In this document: one piece after another, positions 51,538-61,489 of the stretch | Layout of the letters: the number at the start of each line of letters is the position of its first letter | Numbering within the stretch: the stretch's first letter is position 1 | Source: Paenibacillaceae bacterium | GTDB lineage: Bacteria > Bacillota > Bacilli > Paenibacillales > Paenibacillaceae | DNA: 64,000 nt | Reading direction: 5' to 3' | Assembly: GCA_004134985.1 (NCBI GenBank) | Contig: REGQ01000012.1 | Coordinates: 1 to 64,000 of the forward strand | Notes under the pieces: model-generated | Told to the model about the DNA's origin: nothing | The model's input: the letters and a program-made list of their open reading frames with translations, nothing else | The model's database searches: none | Translations under genes and position numbers: made by a program

Positions 51538-52597
51538 ATGGGGGAGGTTGCTTAATCCGCTGGTTGGCCCGCTTATTGCCATGGCGATTGGCCTGCTTGC
51601 GGGCAGTATTGCGATCCTGGCCGCTGGCGGTTCGATTGGCGAAACCTATGCGGAAATGTGGAAAGGAGCCTTTGGCAACTTCTACTTTCTGAATGGAACG
51701 CTCACGCGCGCCACTCCAATTATTTTGGTAGGACTTGGTGTTGCGCTTGCCTTTCGCTCTGGATTTTTCAATCTTGGCGCGGAGGGGCAGATGGTGCTGG
51801 GCGGACTGACGGCTGCACTTGTCGGGTTGTATTGCCCGGGACCGGGCTGGCTTGTTACAACGGTTGCCTTGGCGGCCGGTGTCATTGCCGGGGGCTTATG
51901 GTCTGCGCTGGCAGGCTACCTGGATGTGAAGTTTAGAGTTAATTTACTTATTACGACGATGTTGTTCAACTATATTGCCGTATTGTTCGCTGGCTATATG
52001 GTTGCTTATCCATTTAAAGACCGTTCCGGTTCGGCGGCGATGTCCCAATCCGCCATGCTTGACAATGCGGTGTGGCTGCCAAAGCTGTTTAAAGGGATGG
52101 CGACGCATGCGGGGTTGCTGCTGGCAATTGCAGCCACCATTGCCGTTTTTATTTTTTTGCAGCGTTCGGTCAAAGGCTATGAAGCCCGCATGCTTGGCGG
52201 CAATCCGCTGTTTGCTGTATACGGCGGGGTAAAGAGATCTTCGCTGATGCTGGGTACGATGTTTGCGAGCGGCGGGCTGGCCGGCATTGCCGGCGCGGCG
52301 GAGGTGCTCGGTTCCCAGTACCGGTATATTGACACGGCCTTCGTCTCGGCGAATTTCGCCTGGACAGGCATTATGGCCGCGCTGCTTGCCAATGCGCATC
52401 CGATCGGTACCGCATTCGCCGCGTTTTTTCTTGCCGCTCTGCAAACGGGGGGGATGGGCGTGGAGTTGAATACGGATGTGCCGCTGGAAGTTGGCGGGAT
52501 CATTCAGTCCGTGCTCATTCTGTTTATTACAATCAAGTTTTCATTGAAGTTCTGGAAGCGGCGAAAAAGGAGGGACGGCAATGGAACAACTGTTTGA
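51530..52597 (+). CDS. Nucleoside ABC transporter permease 1 (NupP-like)
   Basis: A 355-residue membrane protein of the BPD_transp_2 fold with about nine helices. GLGVALAFRSGFFNLGAEGQMVLGG is the family signature (read in parts), and LNTDVPLEVGGIIQSVLILFI closes the domain. It pairs with the shorter permease downstream. The start overlaps the ATPase gene; the end overlaps the next gene by 17 bases. Confidence 0.9.
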   Translation: MDRWGRLLNPLVGPLIAMAIGLLAGSIAILAAGGSIGETYAEMWKGAFGNFYFLNGTLTRATPIILVGLGVALAFRSGFFNLGAEGQMVLGGLTAALVGLYCPGPGWLVTTVALAAGVIAGGLWSALAGYLDVKFRVNLLITTMLFNYIAVLFAGYMVAYPFKDRSGSAAMSQSAMLDNAVWLPKLFKGMATHAGLLLAIAATIAVFIFLQRSVKGYEARMLGGNPLFAVYGGVKRSSLMLGTMFASGGLAGIAGAAEVLGSQYRYIDTAFVSANFAWTGIMAALLANAHPIGTAFAAFFLAALQTGGMGVELNTDVPLEVGGIIQSVLILFITIKFSLKFWKRRKRRDGNGTTV

Positions 52598-53504
52598 TCT
52601 GGCCCTGTTCAATTCCGCACTCCGGATGCTGACACCGATACTGCTTGCCGCGCTTGGCGGGGCGCTGTGCGCACGCGTTGGCCTGTTTAATGTTGGTTTG
52701 GAGGGCTTGATGCTCGTCGGCGCTTTCTCGGCGATTGTCGGCAACCATTATTTCGGCAATACGGCATTGGCCATTTTGTTTGCGATCGTCTGTGTTTGTG
52801 TCTTTTCGCTTATCTTCGGGTACGTGAGCATCCATCTGCGGGCGAATGTCATCGTCGTTGGCCTTGCAATTAATTTCCTGGCGGTTGGATTGACGACGTT
52901 TTCGCTAAGAACAATATTTAACGTGAAGGGCGCCTACTACAATAATGAGATGGTCGGCTTGCCGAAATGGAACATTCCGGTCATCAAGGACATTCCGGTG
53001 CTTGGCGATATTCTCTCCGGACACTCGCCGCTTGTCTATCTGGCGTTTGTGCTCGCTGGCTTGATCTGGTTTTATTTCTACAAGACGATCAATGGATTCC
53101 GGTTTTTGGCGTCGGGTGAAAATCCGCTTGCTGCCAAAAGTCTCGGGCTGCATGTCAAACGATATCAATACGGCGCGGTACTCGCTTGCGGGGTGCTGTG
53201 TGCACTGGCTGGCGCTCAGCTGTCGCTTGGGCAAGTTACCATGTTTACCGAAGGAATGACATCAGGCCGCGGCTTTATCGCGCTTGTGGCCACCATGCTG
53301 GGGCAGTCAGGCCCGCTGGGCGTAACAGCGGCCAGCTTGCTGTTCGGCTTGATGGATGCCCTTAGCATCCGTCTTCAAGGCTTGTCGTTCCCGACGCATT
53401 TCACGGATATGGTTCCCTATGTCGTAACGATTATCGCAATGTTTTTCTTCAAAAATAAAAGCTTCCGCCAGGAGGCGCAAAATTCCGGTTCAAGCTCAAG
53501 ATAA
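52581..53504 (+). CDS. Nucleoside ABC transporter permease 2 (NupQ-like)
   Basis: A 307-residue BPD_transp_2 permease. ARVGLFNVGLEGLMLVGAFSA is the counterpart of the signature in permease 1, and GRGFIALVATMLGQSGPLGV is the conserved coupling region. It should form a heterodimer with the 355-residue permease. The ATG lies inside the upstream gene with AGGAGGG before it. Confidence 0.92.
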   Translation: MEQLFDLALFNSALRMLTPILLAALGGALCARVGLFNVGLEGLMLVGAFSAIVGNHYFGNTALAILFAIVCVCVFSLIFGYVSIHLRANVIVVGLAINFLAVGLTTFSLRTIFNVKGAYYNNEMVGLPKWNIPVIKDIPVLGDILSGHSPLVYLAFVLAGLIWFYFYKTINGFRFLASGENPLAAKSLGLHVKRYQYGAVLACGVLCALAGAQLSLGQVTMFTEGMTSGRGFIALVATMLGQSGPLGVTAASLLFGLMDALSIRLQGLSFPTHFTDMVPYVVTIIAMFFFKNKSFRQEAQNSGSSSR

Positions 53505-53568
53505 CAAGGAACGCTGTGCTTGCAATGCCTTGAAGGAAGTCGATTAACAGAGAAGGAGCCTGATTGAA

Positions 53569-54294
53569 ATGCTTATGCCAATATTGCAAGTTAACTCGGA
53601 AGACATTCCGCCGATTGTACTCGTATGCGGCGACCCGAAGCGCGCGGAGTTGATTTCCCGCAAGTTCGAGGATGCGCGGGAATTGGCGTTCAGCCGTGAG
53701 TACCGCACCTTCACCGGCACTTATGCCGGCGTCAAGCTGGCCGTTGTCAGCCATGGCGTAGGCTCGCCTGGCGCGGCCGTCTGCTTCGAGGAGCTGATCC
53801 GAGCGGGAGCTACTACGCTGATTCGCATCGGTACTGCCGGCTCGTATTCAGAGCAGACCCCTTCAGGCAGTCTGATCGTCAGTACTGCTGCGCTGCGTGC
53901 CGACGGACTGACGCGGCAGTTGGTGCCGGACGGCTATCCGGCGGTCGCAGACTCCCAGGTTGTGGACGCCCTGTTCGAAGCGGCTTCAGCTACCGGAGCA
54001 ATCGTGCGCAAAGGAATTACGGTTACGCTTGATGTCTTTTTTCAAGGGGCGCTGGAAATCCCCCACAAGCAGTACAAGCAGGCCGGCGTGCTGGGCGTCG
54101 AGATGGAAATTGCCGCACTGTTTGTCATCGCGAGTCTGCGCGGCGTGCGCGCGGGCGCCATTGTCGCTGTAGACGGCTATGCTGACGCTGATCTGGCTGC
54201 GGACTATGATCCGCATACCGACGTTGTCGCCAAAGCGGTTGAGAACGAAATTGCCGCTGCGCTCCAGGCTGCTGCAAAGCTGGCTGTTAACTAA
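53569..54294 (+). CDS. Nucleoside phosphorylase (PNP/UDP family)
   Basis: A 241-residue phosphorylase that splits nucleosides with phosphate to base and ribose-1-phosphate. VCGDPKRAELI gives a phosphate-site loop, IRIGTAGSYSEQ the second, and GVEMEIAALFVIA the ribose-contacting Met-Glu; the base-site Asp expected after the last strand is in AVDGYADAD. The sequence is nearer to uridine phosphorylase than to DeoD in its N-terminus, so the preferred base is open. Its position directly after the importer genes supports salvage of the imported nucleoside. AAGGAG upstream. Confidence 0.88.
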   Translation: MLMPILQVNSEDIPPIVLVCGDPKRAELISRKFEDARELAFSREYRTFTGTYAGVKLAVVSHGVGSPGAAVCFEELIRAGATTLIRIGTAGSYSEQTPSGSLIVSTAALRADGLTRQLVPDGYPAVADSQVVDALFEAASATGAIVRKGITVTLDVFFQGALEIPHKQYKQAGVLGVEMEIAALFVIASLRGVRAGAIVAVDGYADADLAADYDPHTDVVAKAVENEIAAALQAAAKLAVN

Positions 54295-54350
54295 GCGCTG
54301 GCTTCGCTAGTCTTCGCAACTAACCGCCTGCTAATCATTTGAATGTGAAC

Positions 54351-54400
54351 AAGCCAATAGTCAAAGCCAGCACCATGCGGCTCTTTCTATTGGCTTTTTG
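54351..54400 (+). terminator. Terminator of the nucleoside operon
   Basis: AAGCCAATAG (54351-54360) and CTATTGGCTT (54387-54396) with an inner AGCC/GGCT pair, followed by TTTTTG. Confidence 0.8.
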
Positions 54401-54542
54401 CAATGCAGCCAATGGTTGATTAATGACAAAGATATCGATCCCATGGCAGTCCTATCTATAGAAAGTCCAGAAAAAGAATAGAAAATAACCTTTTCGATTT
54501 GGATATTGGGTATTATTATAGGGTATGATATGATACAGAAAG

Positions 54543-54570
54543 ATAGCGCCTTGTTTGTATAAGGCGCTAT
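54543..54570 (+). other. Leader hairpin before the YesM-type kinase gene
   Basis: Perfect ten-base arms ATAGCGCCTT (54543-54552) and AAGGCGCTAT (54561-54570) with an eight-base loop, 53 bp before the kinase start. No T-run follows, so it is more likely a stabilising or attenuating RNA structure. The 54400-54540 stretch is AT-rich with several TATGAT-like words. Confidence 0.5.
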
Positions 54571-54622
54571 TGTTGTAGATACCCTATGGTGAAGATATCG
54601 AATAATCGTTTAGGAGACTATC

Positions 54623-56401
54623 ATGAAGCTGAAAGTTCGATCTTTATTATCGAGTATTCGATCGAAGTTATTGTTATCTTTTATTGTTTTTATTGCCCTG
54701 CCGATTATGTCCGCCGTTATCCTCTACTATAATTCCTCTAATACCATTGTGATGAATGAAGTGAATGCGACGAATGCTGAACTGCTCGCCAAGCTGGCTG
54801 ACCGTGTGAATCGATCGGCTGAGCGCATGTATCAGGCCTCCCATCTAATTGTGAATGACCCGGATATTTTAGAATATATGCAAATTGCAGACAAGAGCTG
54901 GCTGATCGACTATGGAGCCTTCCAAAAATATAAAACGTTTACGAAAAAGATGGTGAATATCCGCGATTTTTTGCTGGAGACCGAAGCTTATGTTGCTGTA
55001 TTTGATTTTCGTGGCCATCTCACTGCGACATGGCCGATTCAACAGGCGGATCATGTGTACCAGCAGATGCAACATGATGATTGGTTTCAGCAAACGAAGG
55101 CGCTGCAGGGTGTACCGCTATGGAGCGTTGTACAAGGACAACAGATTGAGCTGGAGAAGACACTTGAGCAGGATTCCTTCCTCATGATGTCTCGTTTGCT
55201 GATGGGGAGCACAGGCATAAACTATGGCATTGTAATGATCGCCGTTCCTGTTGCTTCACTGCTGCCTGCTGAATCTCCCCAGGAAGCAGAAGGTGTCGAA
55301 AGAAGTGAATTGTTTCTTGTCGATCAAAGCCAGGTGCTGTATGGAGATGCTGAGCGTTATGAGACATTAACCGCTGGAGAGACGAAGGCGCAGGAGCAAA
55401 GCTTGCAACAATTGTATCTCATCAATCAACAAGAAATAAAACAAGTTGGCTGGCACTTGACGGAAGCGATTCCAAAGGCAAGTGTGTCCAAGAAGCTGAA
55501 AACATTGCGCAATCAGTCGATCTTCTGGCTTGCGATTTTGCTACTTGGCTGTTGTATCTTGTATGTATTCATCATGCTGCGGATAGTGAAGCCGCTTAAG
55601 CTGTTGTATCGTTCCATGAGCAAGGTGGGGGATGGTCAGTTCAGGCCTGTTGCTGTAGTTAAAGGGAATGACGAACTGGCGATGCTCAGCTATAAATTTA
55701 ATGATATGGTAGCTAATTTAAGCTTGCTGATGAGAAATGTGGCTGAGGAACAAAAAAGAAAGGAAGAAGCGAAATTCCAAGCGCTTCAGGCGCAGGTGAA
55801 GCCGCATTTTTTGTTTAATATTTTAACTTCCATTAAATGGTCAGCCAAACTGTCGGGTGCTGAGCACGTAAGTGAAATGATTACTTCGCTCGGGAAGCTG
55901 TTGAGCTATTCCATGAAAAATGAAGAAGAACTGACGGAACTGCGGGGAGAAATCGAATTTCTCCATAGTTATGTGTCCTTGCATAATGTTCGTTTTAACA
56001 ATCATGTGTGCCTTGAAGTTCATGTGCCAGAAGAGCTGCTTGGCATTCCCTTCTTAAAATTTACGCTTCAGCCGATTGTGGAAAATAGCATTATGCACGG
56101 GAGAAGCTCACCGATTGTCATTACGATTGACGCCAAGCTGCAAGCAAATCAAGTGACGATTATTGTGAAGGATAACGGCGGCGGATACAAGGATGATGCC
56201 GAGTCAGCCGTGAATGAACCGATTCGCCTATCCAAATTTAGCGGCATTGGTCTCAATAACATCCATGAGCGATTGAAGATGCACTTTGGAGAACGTTATG
56301 GCCTAGTCGCCCGAAGCATCAAGGATGAAGGATTTGAAGTATCTCTTCATATTCCATTACTAGAAGGAGACCGCAGCAATGATCAAGGTACTAATAATTG
56401 A
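54623..56401 (+). CDS. YesM-type sensor histidine kinase
   Basis: A 592-residue membrane kinase that senses an outer signal, usually a sugar or sugar-bound receptor. Membrane segments are near 15-38 and 295-317, with an outer dCache-like sensor between. A HAMP domain follows (VKPLKLLYRSMSKVGDGQF), then the LytS-type kinase core with phospho-His in VKPHFLFNILTSIKW and HATPase N-box VENSIMHG, G-box FSGIGLNNIHERL. The 3' end overlaps the YesN gene by 23 bases. Confidence 0.92.
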   Translation: MKLKVRSLLSSIRSKLLLSFIVFIALPIMSAVILYYNSSNTIVMNEVNATNAELLAKLADRVNRSAERMYQASHLIVNDPDILEYMQIADKSWLIDYGAFQKYKTFTKKMVNIRDFLLETEAYVAVFDFRGHLTATWPIQQADHVYQQMQHDDWFQQTKALQGVPLWSVVQGQQIELEKTLEQDSFLMMSRLLMGSTGINYGIVMIAVPVASLLPAESPQEAEGVERSELFLVDQSQVLYGDAERYETLTAGETKAQEQSLQQLYLINQQEIKQVGWHLTEAIPKASVSKKLKTLRNQSIFWLAILLLGCCILYVFIMLRIVKPLKLLYRSMSKVGDGQFRPVAVVKGNDELAMLSYKFNDMVANLSLLMRNVAEEQKRKEEAKFQALQAQVKPHFLFNILTSIKWSAKLSGAEHVSEMITSLGKLLSYSMKNEEELTELRGEIEFLHSYVSLHNVRFNNHVCLEVHVPEELLGIPFLKFTLQPIVENSIMHGRSSPIVITIDAKLQANQVTIIVKDNGGGYKDDAESAVNEPIRLSKFSGIGLNNIHERLKMHFGERYGLVARSIKDEGFEVSLHIPLLEGDRSNDQGTNN

Positions 56402-57971
56402 GGATGAGTTTTTGGTCAGAGTGGGCTTAAAAACGTTTATTTCATGGGAAGATGAAGGATTTGAGCTAATTAATGAAGCCTCCAATGGTGTGGAAGCGCT
56501 GCGTATATTAGAACAATCGTCTTGTGACTTGCTGCTGACCGACATTAATATGCCCGAGATGGACGGGCTTACTTTACTGCAGCATGTGAAAGAGCGATAT
56601 CCACATATGAAAAGCATTATTCTGTCCAATCATGATGATTTTCATTATGTGCGCACTGCGCTGCAGATCGGGGCGCTCGATTATGTACTGAAGCTAACGA
56701 TGGAGCCGCAGGAGTTGCTGGCGAAGCTGCGTGTCGTTCAAAAACAAATTGAACAGGAACGCTCCGAGGTCGATCGCTCCCGCCAAATTCACACCCAATT
56801 GAAGCTGTTCAAAAAAGAAGTTCGCGAGAAACGATTTTATGACATCATTACACGAGCCTGCTCCAAACAAGAAATTCATGAGGTATTGCAGGAGTTTCAA
56901 TTCCCGCATACAGGCATCTTTCATATTGTTACGATTCAGATCGATCATTATCAGCAAGTGCTGGAAGAGGACAAGTTCAAAAGCGAGAAGCTGCTGCTGC
57001 ACTCCGTGGCGAACATTATGACAGAAGTGATGAAGCAGCGCTGTGACGGTGAATTGGTGCTGCTCGAAGCAGGTAAATTCACGTTATTAGTGATCGATTA
57101 TAAGGAGCTCATGCTGGAGGAGCTGCGCGATAGCATCAAACGCTATTTGAAGCTGGATATAAGCTGTGGCGTGTCCAGATCGTTCGAAAGCATCTATGAA
57201 CTGCATCATGCTTATATTGAAGCTGATCAAGCGATGCGTTCCAATTTTTATGGCGTGGCTGGCAAGATTGCGCATTATGAGGCTGGAAAGCAGGAGACAC
57301 CCGTTTCGGAGCGCATCTTGATGCGGGACGATGAGCTGCTGCGTCTGTTAGAGCAGCGTAATGAAGTGGAGCTCGCAAAGCTGCTTGCAGAGCTTGGGCA
57401 GCAGATGAGACAAGATCACACCAGAGACCCCGCCGATGTGAAGGAGCAGTGGGTGAAGACTGTTCACTGTTTTTCACAAGTGCTTCATGATGTTGGAGGG
57501 GATATCTATTCAATTGCGCCTTACAAGGGCAAATATCCGTTTCAGGCGGTGCGGAGCGCAGAGACGCTGGATGAGATCGTAGAGTGGATGCAGGAATGGC
57601 TTTCGATCTTCTTTCACTATTTGAACGGCTGTGCTGATCAACAGTGGAGGCCAGAAATTCAGCATGTTGCCAAACTCATTAAAGAACAGTATTGTTCCAA
57701 CATTAAGCTGGGCGATTTGGCGCAGGCAGTAGGCTATTCAGAGTCCTATCTGAGCGTATTGTATAAGAAAGAAACGGGGGAGACCGTGATGGAAACGATC
57801 ACTCGTCATCGCTTGCAGAAAGCGAAGGAACTGCTCAAGGACCGAGCGCTCAAAATATATGAGATCTCAGACGCCATCGGCTACTCCGATCCGAATTATT
57901 TCGGCAAGTTTTTTAAGAAGATGGAGGGAATTTACCCTCAGGAGTATCGCAAGATGTATTTTAACATCTAA
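56379..57971 (+). CDS. YesN-type response regulator with AraC domain
   Basis: A 530-residue DNA-binding regulator. The receiver domain (1-120) has IEDE acidic residues, phospho-acceptor Asp in LLLTDINMPEMDG and Lys in YVLKLTMEP. A long middle region (about 125-420) is coiled-coil-like and YesN-specific. Two AraC helix-turn-helix motifs occupy the last 100 residues (IKLGDLAQAVGYSESYLSVL; YEISDAIGYSDPNYFGKFFK). Likely target: the sugar ABC genes starting 100 bp downstream. Confidence 0.92.
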   Translation: MIKVLIIEDEFLVRVGLKTFISWEDEGFELINEASNGVEALRILEQSSCDLLLTDINMPEMDGLTLLQHVKERYPHMKSIILSNHDDFHYVRTALQIGALDYVLKLTMEPQELLAKLRVVQKQIEQERSEVDRSRQIHTQLKLFKKEVREKRFYDIITRACSKQEIHEVLQEFQFPHTGIFHIVTIQIDHYQQVLEEDKFKSEKLLLHSVANIMTEVMKQRCDGELVLLEAGKFTLLVIDYKELMLEELRDSIKRYLKLDISCGVSRSFESIYELHHAYIEADQAMRSNFYGVAGKIAHYEAGKQETPVSERILMRDDELLRLLEQRNEVELAKLLAELGQQMRQDHTRDPADVKEQWVKTVHCFSQVLHDVGGDIYSIAPYKGKYPFQAVRSAETLDEIVEWMQEWLSIFFHYLNGCADQQWRPEIQHVAKLIKEQYCSNIKLGDLAQAVGYSESYLSVLYKKETGETVMETITRHRLQKAKELLKDRALKIYEISDAIGYSDPNYFGKFFKKMEGIYPQEYRKMYFNI

Positions 57972-58072
57972 AGAAAGCACAGATTTATACAGGAAAACCC
58001 CCTTCTAGTAGCGGTGCGGGCTTGCTATTCTGTACATGTTGACAGACGATAATGAATTTGGAGGGGAAAGAT

Positions 58073-59410
58073 TTGATTAAAAAAGGGATGTTGTCATTGG
58101 TGCTGGCCTGCACAATGGTCATTGGAGCTTGCTCAAGTGGTGATCCGGCGAACACGAACCCGGGTACAGGTACGAAAGAAGGAACAACGGGAGCACAAGC
58201 GCCAGTGAAACTGAAAATGTGGGGCGGCGTCCCAGAGGAGAATGGTCCAGCCGAGGTTGTCGAGAACTGGAACAAAAACAACCCGGATATTCAAGTGGAA
58301 TACGTGCGCTATGTGAATGATGACGGCGGCAATACGAAGCTTGATACGGCGCTGATTAGTAAAACCGATGCACCGGACATGTTCATCAGCTATGGTGAAA
58401 CGTATTTCAACAGAAGAATGAATGCCGGGATGACAGAGCCGCTGGATGAATGGATAAGTAAAGTAAGCTTCGATGTTGAAGGCGTTATTGGTTCAGACAA
58501 TATTATTAAACATGAAGATAAAATTCACTATTTGCCGGCAATGAAGCAAATCTCAATGGTTCTCATTAATCAAAGCGCGTTGGAGGAAACAGGAGAGAAG
58601 CTGCCGACTCAGTGGACTTGGGATGAGTATGTACAGCTGGCTCAGAAGCTGACGAAGGATGACGCCAAAGGAAGCTTTATTGAAGCTCCGGGCGAGATTC
58701 TGCCTAAAATCATGCTGACGCTGGCCCAGCCGCAGGATACGTATTATAACGAGGAAGGGTTGTCCTTGTTCGATCATGAGGCAGTAGCCAAAGGAATGCA
58801 ACTGCAGAAGCAGCTTTATGACGAGGGACATATGGTAAGCTGGCCGGAGACGATTTCCAACAACTTGAAAACCTTCAGCGAACTGTTCACGGGCAAGGCC
58901 AATATGGTGCTTGGCGGGACACACTTGATGCGTTATGTGAAAAACACCCAGGATTTCCCGCGCGAATTTAAAGTAGCGTTTGCCCCTAACCCGCAGTATG
59001 TGGATAGCGGCAATGTGAACATTGCCGGATTCAATGATCTAATCTCGATCAACAACAAAAGTGCGCACAAAGAAGAAGCGATGAAGTTTCTTTCATGGTA
59101 TTTGACGGAAGGCAATACAGCGATGATTGCCGGCGGACGTATTCCAACGAACAAGAAGGCGGATATGGACCAAGTCGTCGAGCTCTTCGTAGGTGAGGCA
59201 GAGCCTTTAATTGATGTAGAATCACTCAAAAATATTTTAAGCACCGAGTATGTGTTTCCGAAACAAATCAAGTCGGTTGCCTATGCGGAGCTGACGAAGA
59301 TTTTGACGGAAGAATCCGAGAAATATATGATGAACGCACAAACGTTAGAGGCAACGATGGAAAAAGTGAAATCCCGTGCGGATCAAGCGATTCAGGCAGA
59401 GAGTAAATAA
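58073..59410 (+). CDS. Extracellular sugar-binding lipoprotein (family 1)
   Basis: A 445-residue binding protein of a CUT1-type importer. The lipobox is VIGAC (about residue 19). VKLKMWGGVPEENGP opens the mature domain and FNDLISINNKSAHKEEAMKFL is a family block. The start is taken as TTG at 58073 because GGAGGGG lies six bases before it; an in-frame ATG at 58052 overlaps that site and would spoil the signal peptide. A hairpin with seven Ts follows, so this gene should be expressed above the permeases. The sugar is unknown. Confidence 0.88.
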   Translation: MIKKGMLSLVLACTMVIGACSSGDPANTNPGTGTKEGTTGAQAPVKLKMWGGVPEENGPAEVVENWNKNNPDIQVEYVRYVNDDGGNTKLDTALISKTDAPDMFISYGETYFNRRMNAGMTEPLDEWISKVSFDVEGVIGSDNIIKHEDKIHYLPAMKQISMVLINQSALEETGEKLPTQWTWDEYVQLAQKLTKDDAKGSFIEAPGEILPKIMLTLAQPQDTYYNEEGLSLFDHEAVAKGMQLQKQLYDEGHMVSWPETISNNLKTFSELFTGKANMVLGGTHLMRYVKNTQDFPREFKVAFAPNPQYVDSGNVNIAGFNDLISINNKSAHKEEAMKFLSWYLTEGNTAMIAGGRIPTNKKADMDQVVELFVGEAEPLIDVESLKNILSTEYVFPKQIKSVAYAELTKILTEESEKYMMNAQTLEATMEKVKSRADQAIQAESK

Positions 59411-59440
59411 TTTTTATCCCAACTGCAAACAGCGAAAGTC

Positions 59441-59470
59441 TACCTGTCCTTCATGGGCAGGTATTTTTTT
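59441..59470 (+). terminator. Attenuating terminator after the sugar-binding protein gene
   Basis: TACCTGTCC (59441-59449) and GGGCAGGTA (59455-59463) with one mismatch, followed by seven Ts. It lies inside the operon. Confidence 0.8.
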
Positions 59471-59600
59471 GTTCAAAAATAGGGGAGTATGGCTTGGCTG
59501 CAGCAAAAAATAATCCTGTTTTCACCAATAATAGTCCGTTCAGTTTCGAATGCGATCCGATTACTATTAAGCCTATATTCGACATTAGGGGTGAACGAAC

Positions 59601-60515
59601 TTGAGAAGGAAGCATGGAGCGGGCCTGTTACGAGAAAATATGAAAGAAAATATCGCAGGATATTTATTTATATTGCCTAACTTGCTTGGCGTATTTTTTT
59701 TCATTGTCTTGCCGCTGTTATTTAGCCTGATTCTTGTGTTTATGGATTGGGATTATTTGAAGGGCTTCGAGGGGCTGACCTTTACCGGATTTGCAAATAT
59801 CGTTCGCATGACGAAGGATGAGTATTTATGGCGGGCCCTTATCAATAATGTACTGTTTACCGCAGTGACGGTGCCGCTCGCTATGGCGGTGGGACTTGTT
59901 CTGGCGGTCATTATTAACCGTTATGTTTTTTTGAAAAGCTTCCTTAGAACGATCTTTTTCTTGCCTTATGTAAGCAGCTTGGTTGCCGTCTCCATCGTAT
60001 GGAGTGTGCTGTACAATTCTCAGAATGGTCCGATCAACGGGTTTCTGCGCTCGATCGGCATTGACAATCCGCCCGGGTGGCTGGCAAGTCCGCAGTGGGC
60101 GCTCATCGCGATTATGATTTTGGTGGCCTGGACCTATATCGGCTATACCGTTGTACTCTACATGGCGGGTCTGCAAGGCGTATCAAAGGACTTGTATGAA
60201 GCCGCTTCGATTGATGGGGCGAGCAAGGGGATTCAGTTTTTCAAGATTACCGTACCGATGCTGAAGCCTACAAGCTTTTTGATTGCCATTACGCTGATGA
60301 TTTCTACCTTTCAGGTCTTTGCCGTTGTCAACATTATGACGAAGGGCGGACCGCTTAATTCTACGATGGTGATGGCCTATCATATTTATCTGCAAGCTTT
60401 CCAGTATTACAGAATGGGCTATGCGGCGGCATTATCGTGGTTATTGTTCATCATGATCTTTATTGTGACATTAATCCAGTGGAGAAGTCAGAAGAAGTGG
60501 CAGCAGCATTTCTAG
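59601..60515 (+). CDS. Sugar ABC transporter permease, MalF-like
   Basis: A 304-residue permease with six membrane helices. The EAA loop EAASIDGASKGIQFFKITVPML contacts the ATPase. NIAGYLFILPNLLGVFFFIVLPL is the usual first helix of this family (read in parts). The TTG at 59601 is supported by AGGGGTGA; an ATG at 59640 (MKENIAGYLF) is a plausible shorter alternative. As in other CUT1 loci of this group, no ATPase gene is adjacent, so a shared MsmX-type ATPase is expected. Confidence 0.9.
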   Translation: MRRKHGAGLLRENMKENIAGYLFILPNLLGVFFFIVLPLLFSLILVFMDWDYLKGFEGLTFTGFANIVRMTKDEYLWRALINNVLFTAVTVPLAMAVGLVLAVIINRYVFLKSFLRTIFFLPYVSSLVAVSIVWSVLYNSQNGPINGFLRSIGIDNPPGWLASPQWALIAIMILVAWTYIGYTVVLYMAGLQGVSKDLYEAASIDGASKGIQFFKITVPMLKPTSFLIAITLMISTFQVFAVVNIMTKGGPLNSTMVMAYHIYLQAFQYYRMGYAAALSWLLFIMIFIVTLIQWRSQKKWQQHF

Positions 60516-60605
60516 AAATACAGGGAAAGAATTTATTGCGGGCGTCTTGTGAAGGTTAGGACGAGCAAAGGACGTTCACGCATCGCAAAGGAGTAATGAA
60601 AGGTT

Positions 60606-61442
60606 ATGATCAAACGATTTACGCTTCCAACGGTTACGAAGATGGCGGTTACTTTATTAATGTGCGGGCTTGCTATCCTCATTATTTCACCTTTTCTGTG
60701 GATGCTGTCCGCTTCCTTTAAAATTCCGGCACACATCTTTAACTATCCGGTGGAGTGGATTCCTAAGGAATGGAATTTTCGCAATTATGGGACGGTATGG
60801 GGCGAGAAGTACCAGTTCATGCAATACTATTGGAATACGATCAAGATCACTTTGCTTACGATCTTCGGTTCATTGCTAACGAGCTCACTTGCCGGGTTTG
60901 CTTTTGCCAAGCTTAATTTCAAAGGGCGTGACGTGCTGTTCCTGCTTTATTTGGCCACGATGATCATTCCGTCACAGGTGCTGCTCGTGCCGCGGTTTAT
61001 CGTGTTTGACTATGTGGGTCTTGTGAATTCGCACTGGGCGATTATTCTTCCAGGGATCTTCTCTGTCATCGGCACGTTCTTAATGCGGCAGTTTTTCATT
61101 ACGGTACCGGGAGAATTGCTGGAGGCCGGGAAGGTGGATGGAGCGGGCTACTGGAGAATCTATTGGCAAATCTTCTTGCCGCTAGCTAAGCCTGCTTTAG
61201 TTTCCTTGCTCATTCTGACCTTCACCTGGTCATGGAATGAATATGAGAACCCGCTTATTTTCTTGCGGGACTCGAGTCTGTATACGCTGCCGCTTGGCTT
61301 GACGAATTTCGTGGATGAGAACGGGACGGATTATACGCTCGTTATGGCGGCTTCTGTATCCTCGCTCGTGCCGCTGATCGTTATTGTCGCTTTTTTTCAA
61401 AAATGGTTTGTTGAAGGCATCGCGAATACGGGCTTGAAGTAA
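60606..61442 (+). CDS. Sugar ABC transporter permease, MalG-like
   Basis: A 278-residue permease with six membrane helices, partner of the preceding protein. The EAA loop is EAGKVDGAGYWRIYWQIFLPLAKPAL (read in parts), and FTWSWNEYENPLIFLRD is the conserved block before the last helices. The ribosome site is ambiguous: AAAGG ends three bases before the ATG and AAAGGAG lies 13 bases before. Confidence 0.9.
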   Translation: MIKRFTLPTVTKMAVTLLMCGLAILIISPFLWMLSASFKIPAHIFNYPVEWIPKEWNFRNYGTVWGEKYQFMQYYWNTIKITLLTIFGSLLTSSLAGFAFAKLNFKGRDVLFLLYLATMIIPSQVLLVPRFIVFDYVGLVNSHWAIILPGIFSVIGTFLMRQFFITVPGELLEAGKVDGAGYWRIYWQIFLPLAKPALVSLLILTFTWSWNEYENPLIFLRDSSLYTLPLGLTNFVDENGTDYTLVMAASVSSLVPLIVIVAFFQKWFVEGIANTGLK

Positions 61443-61489
61443 CACGGGATTTGCATCCTGCGATAGCAACGGTGAAGGAGTGCATGACA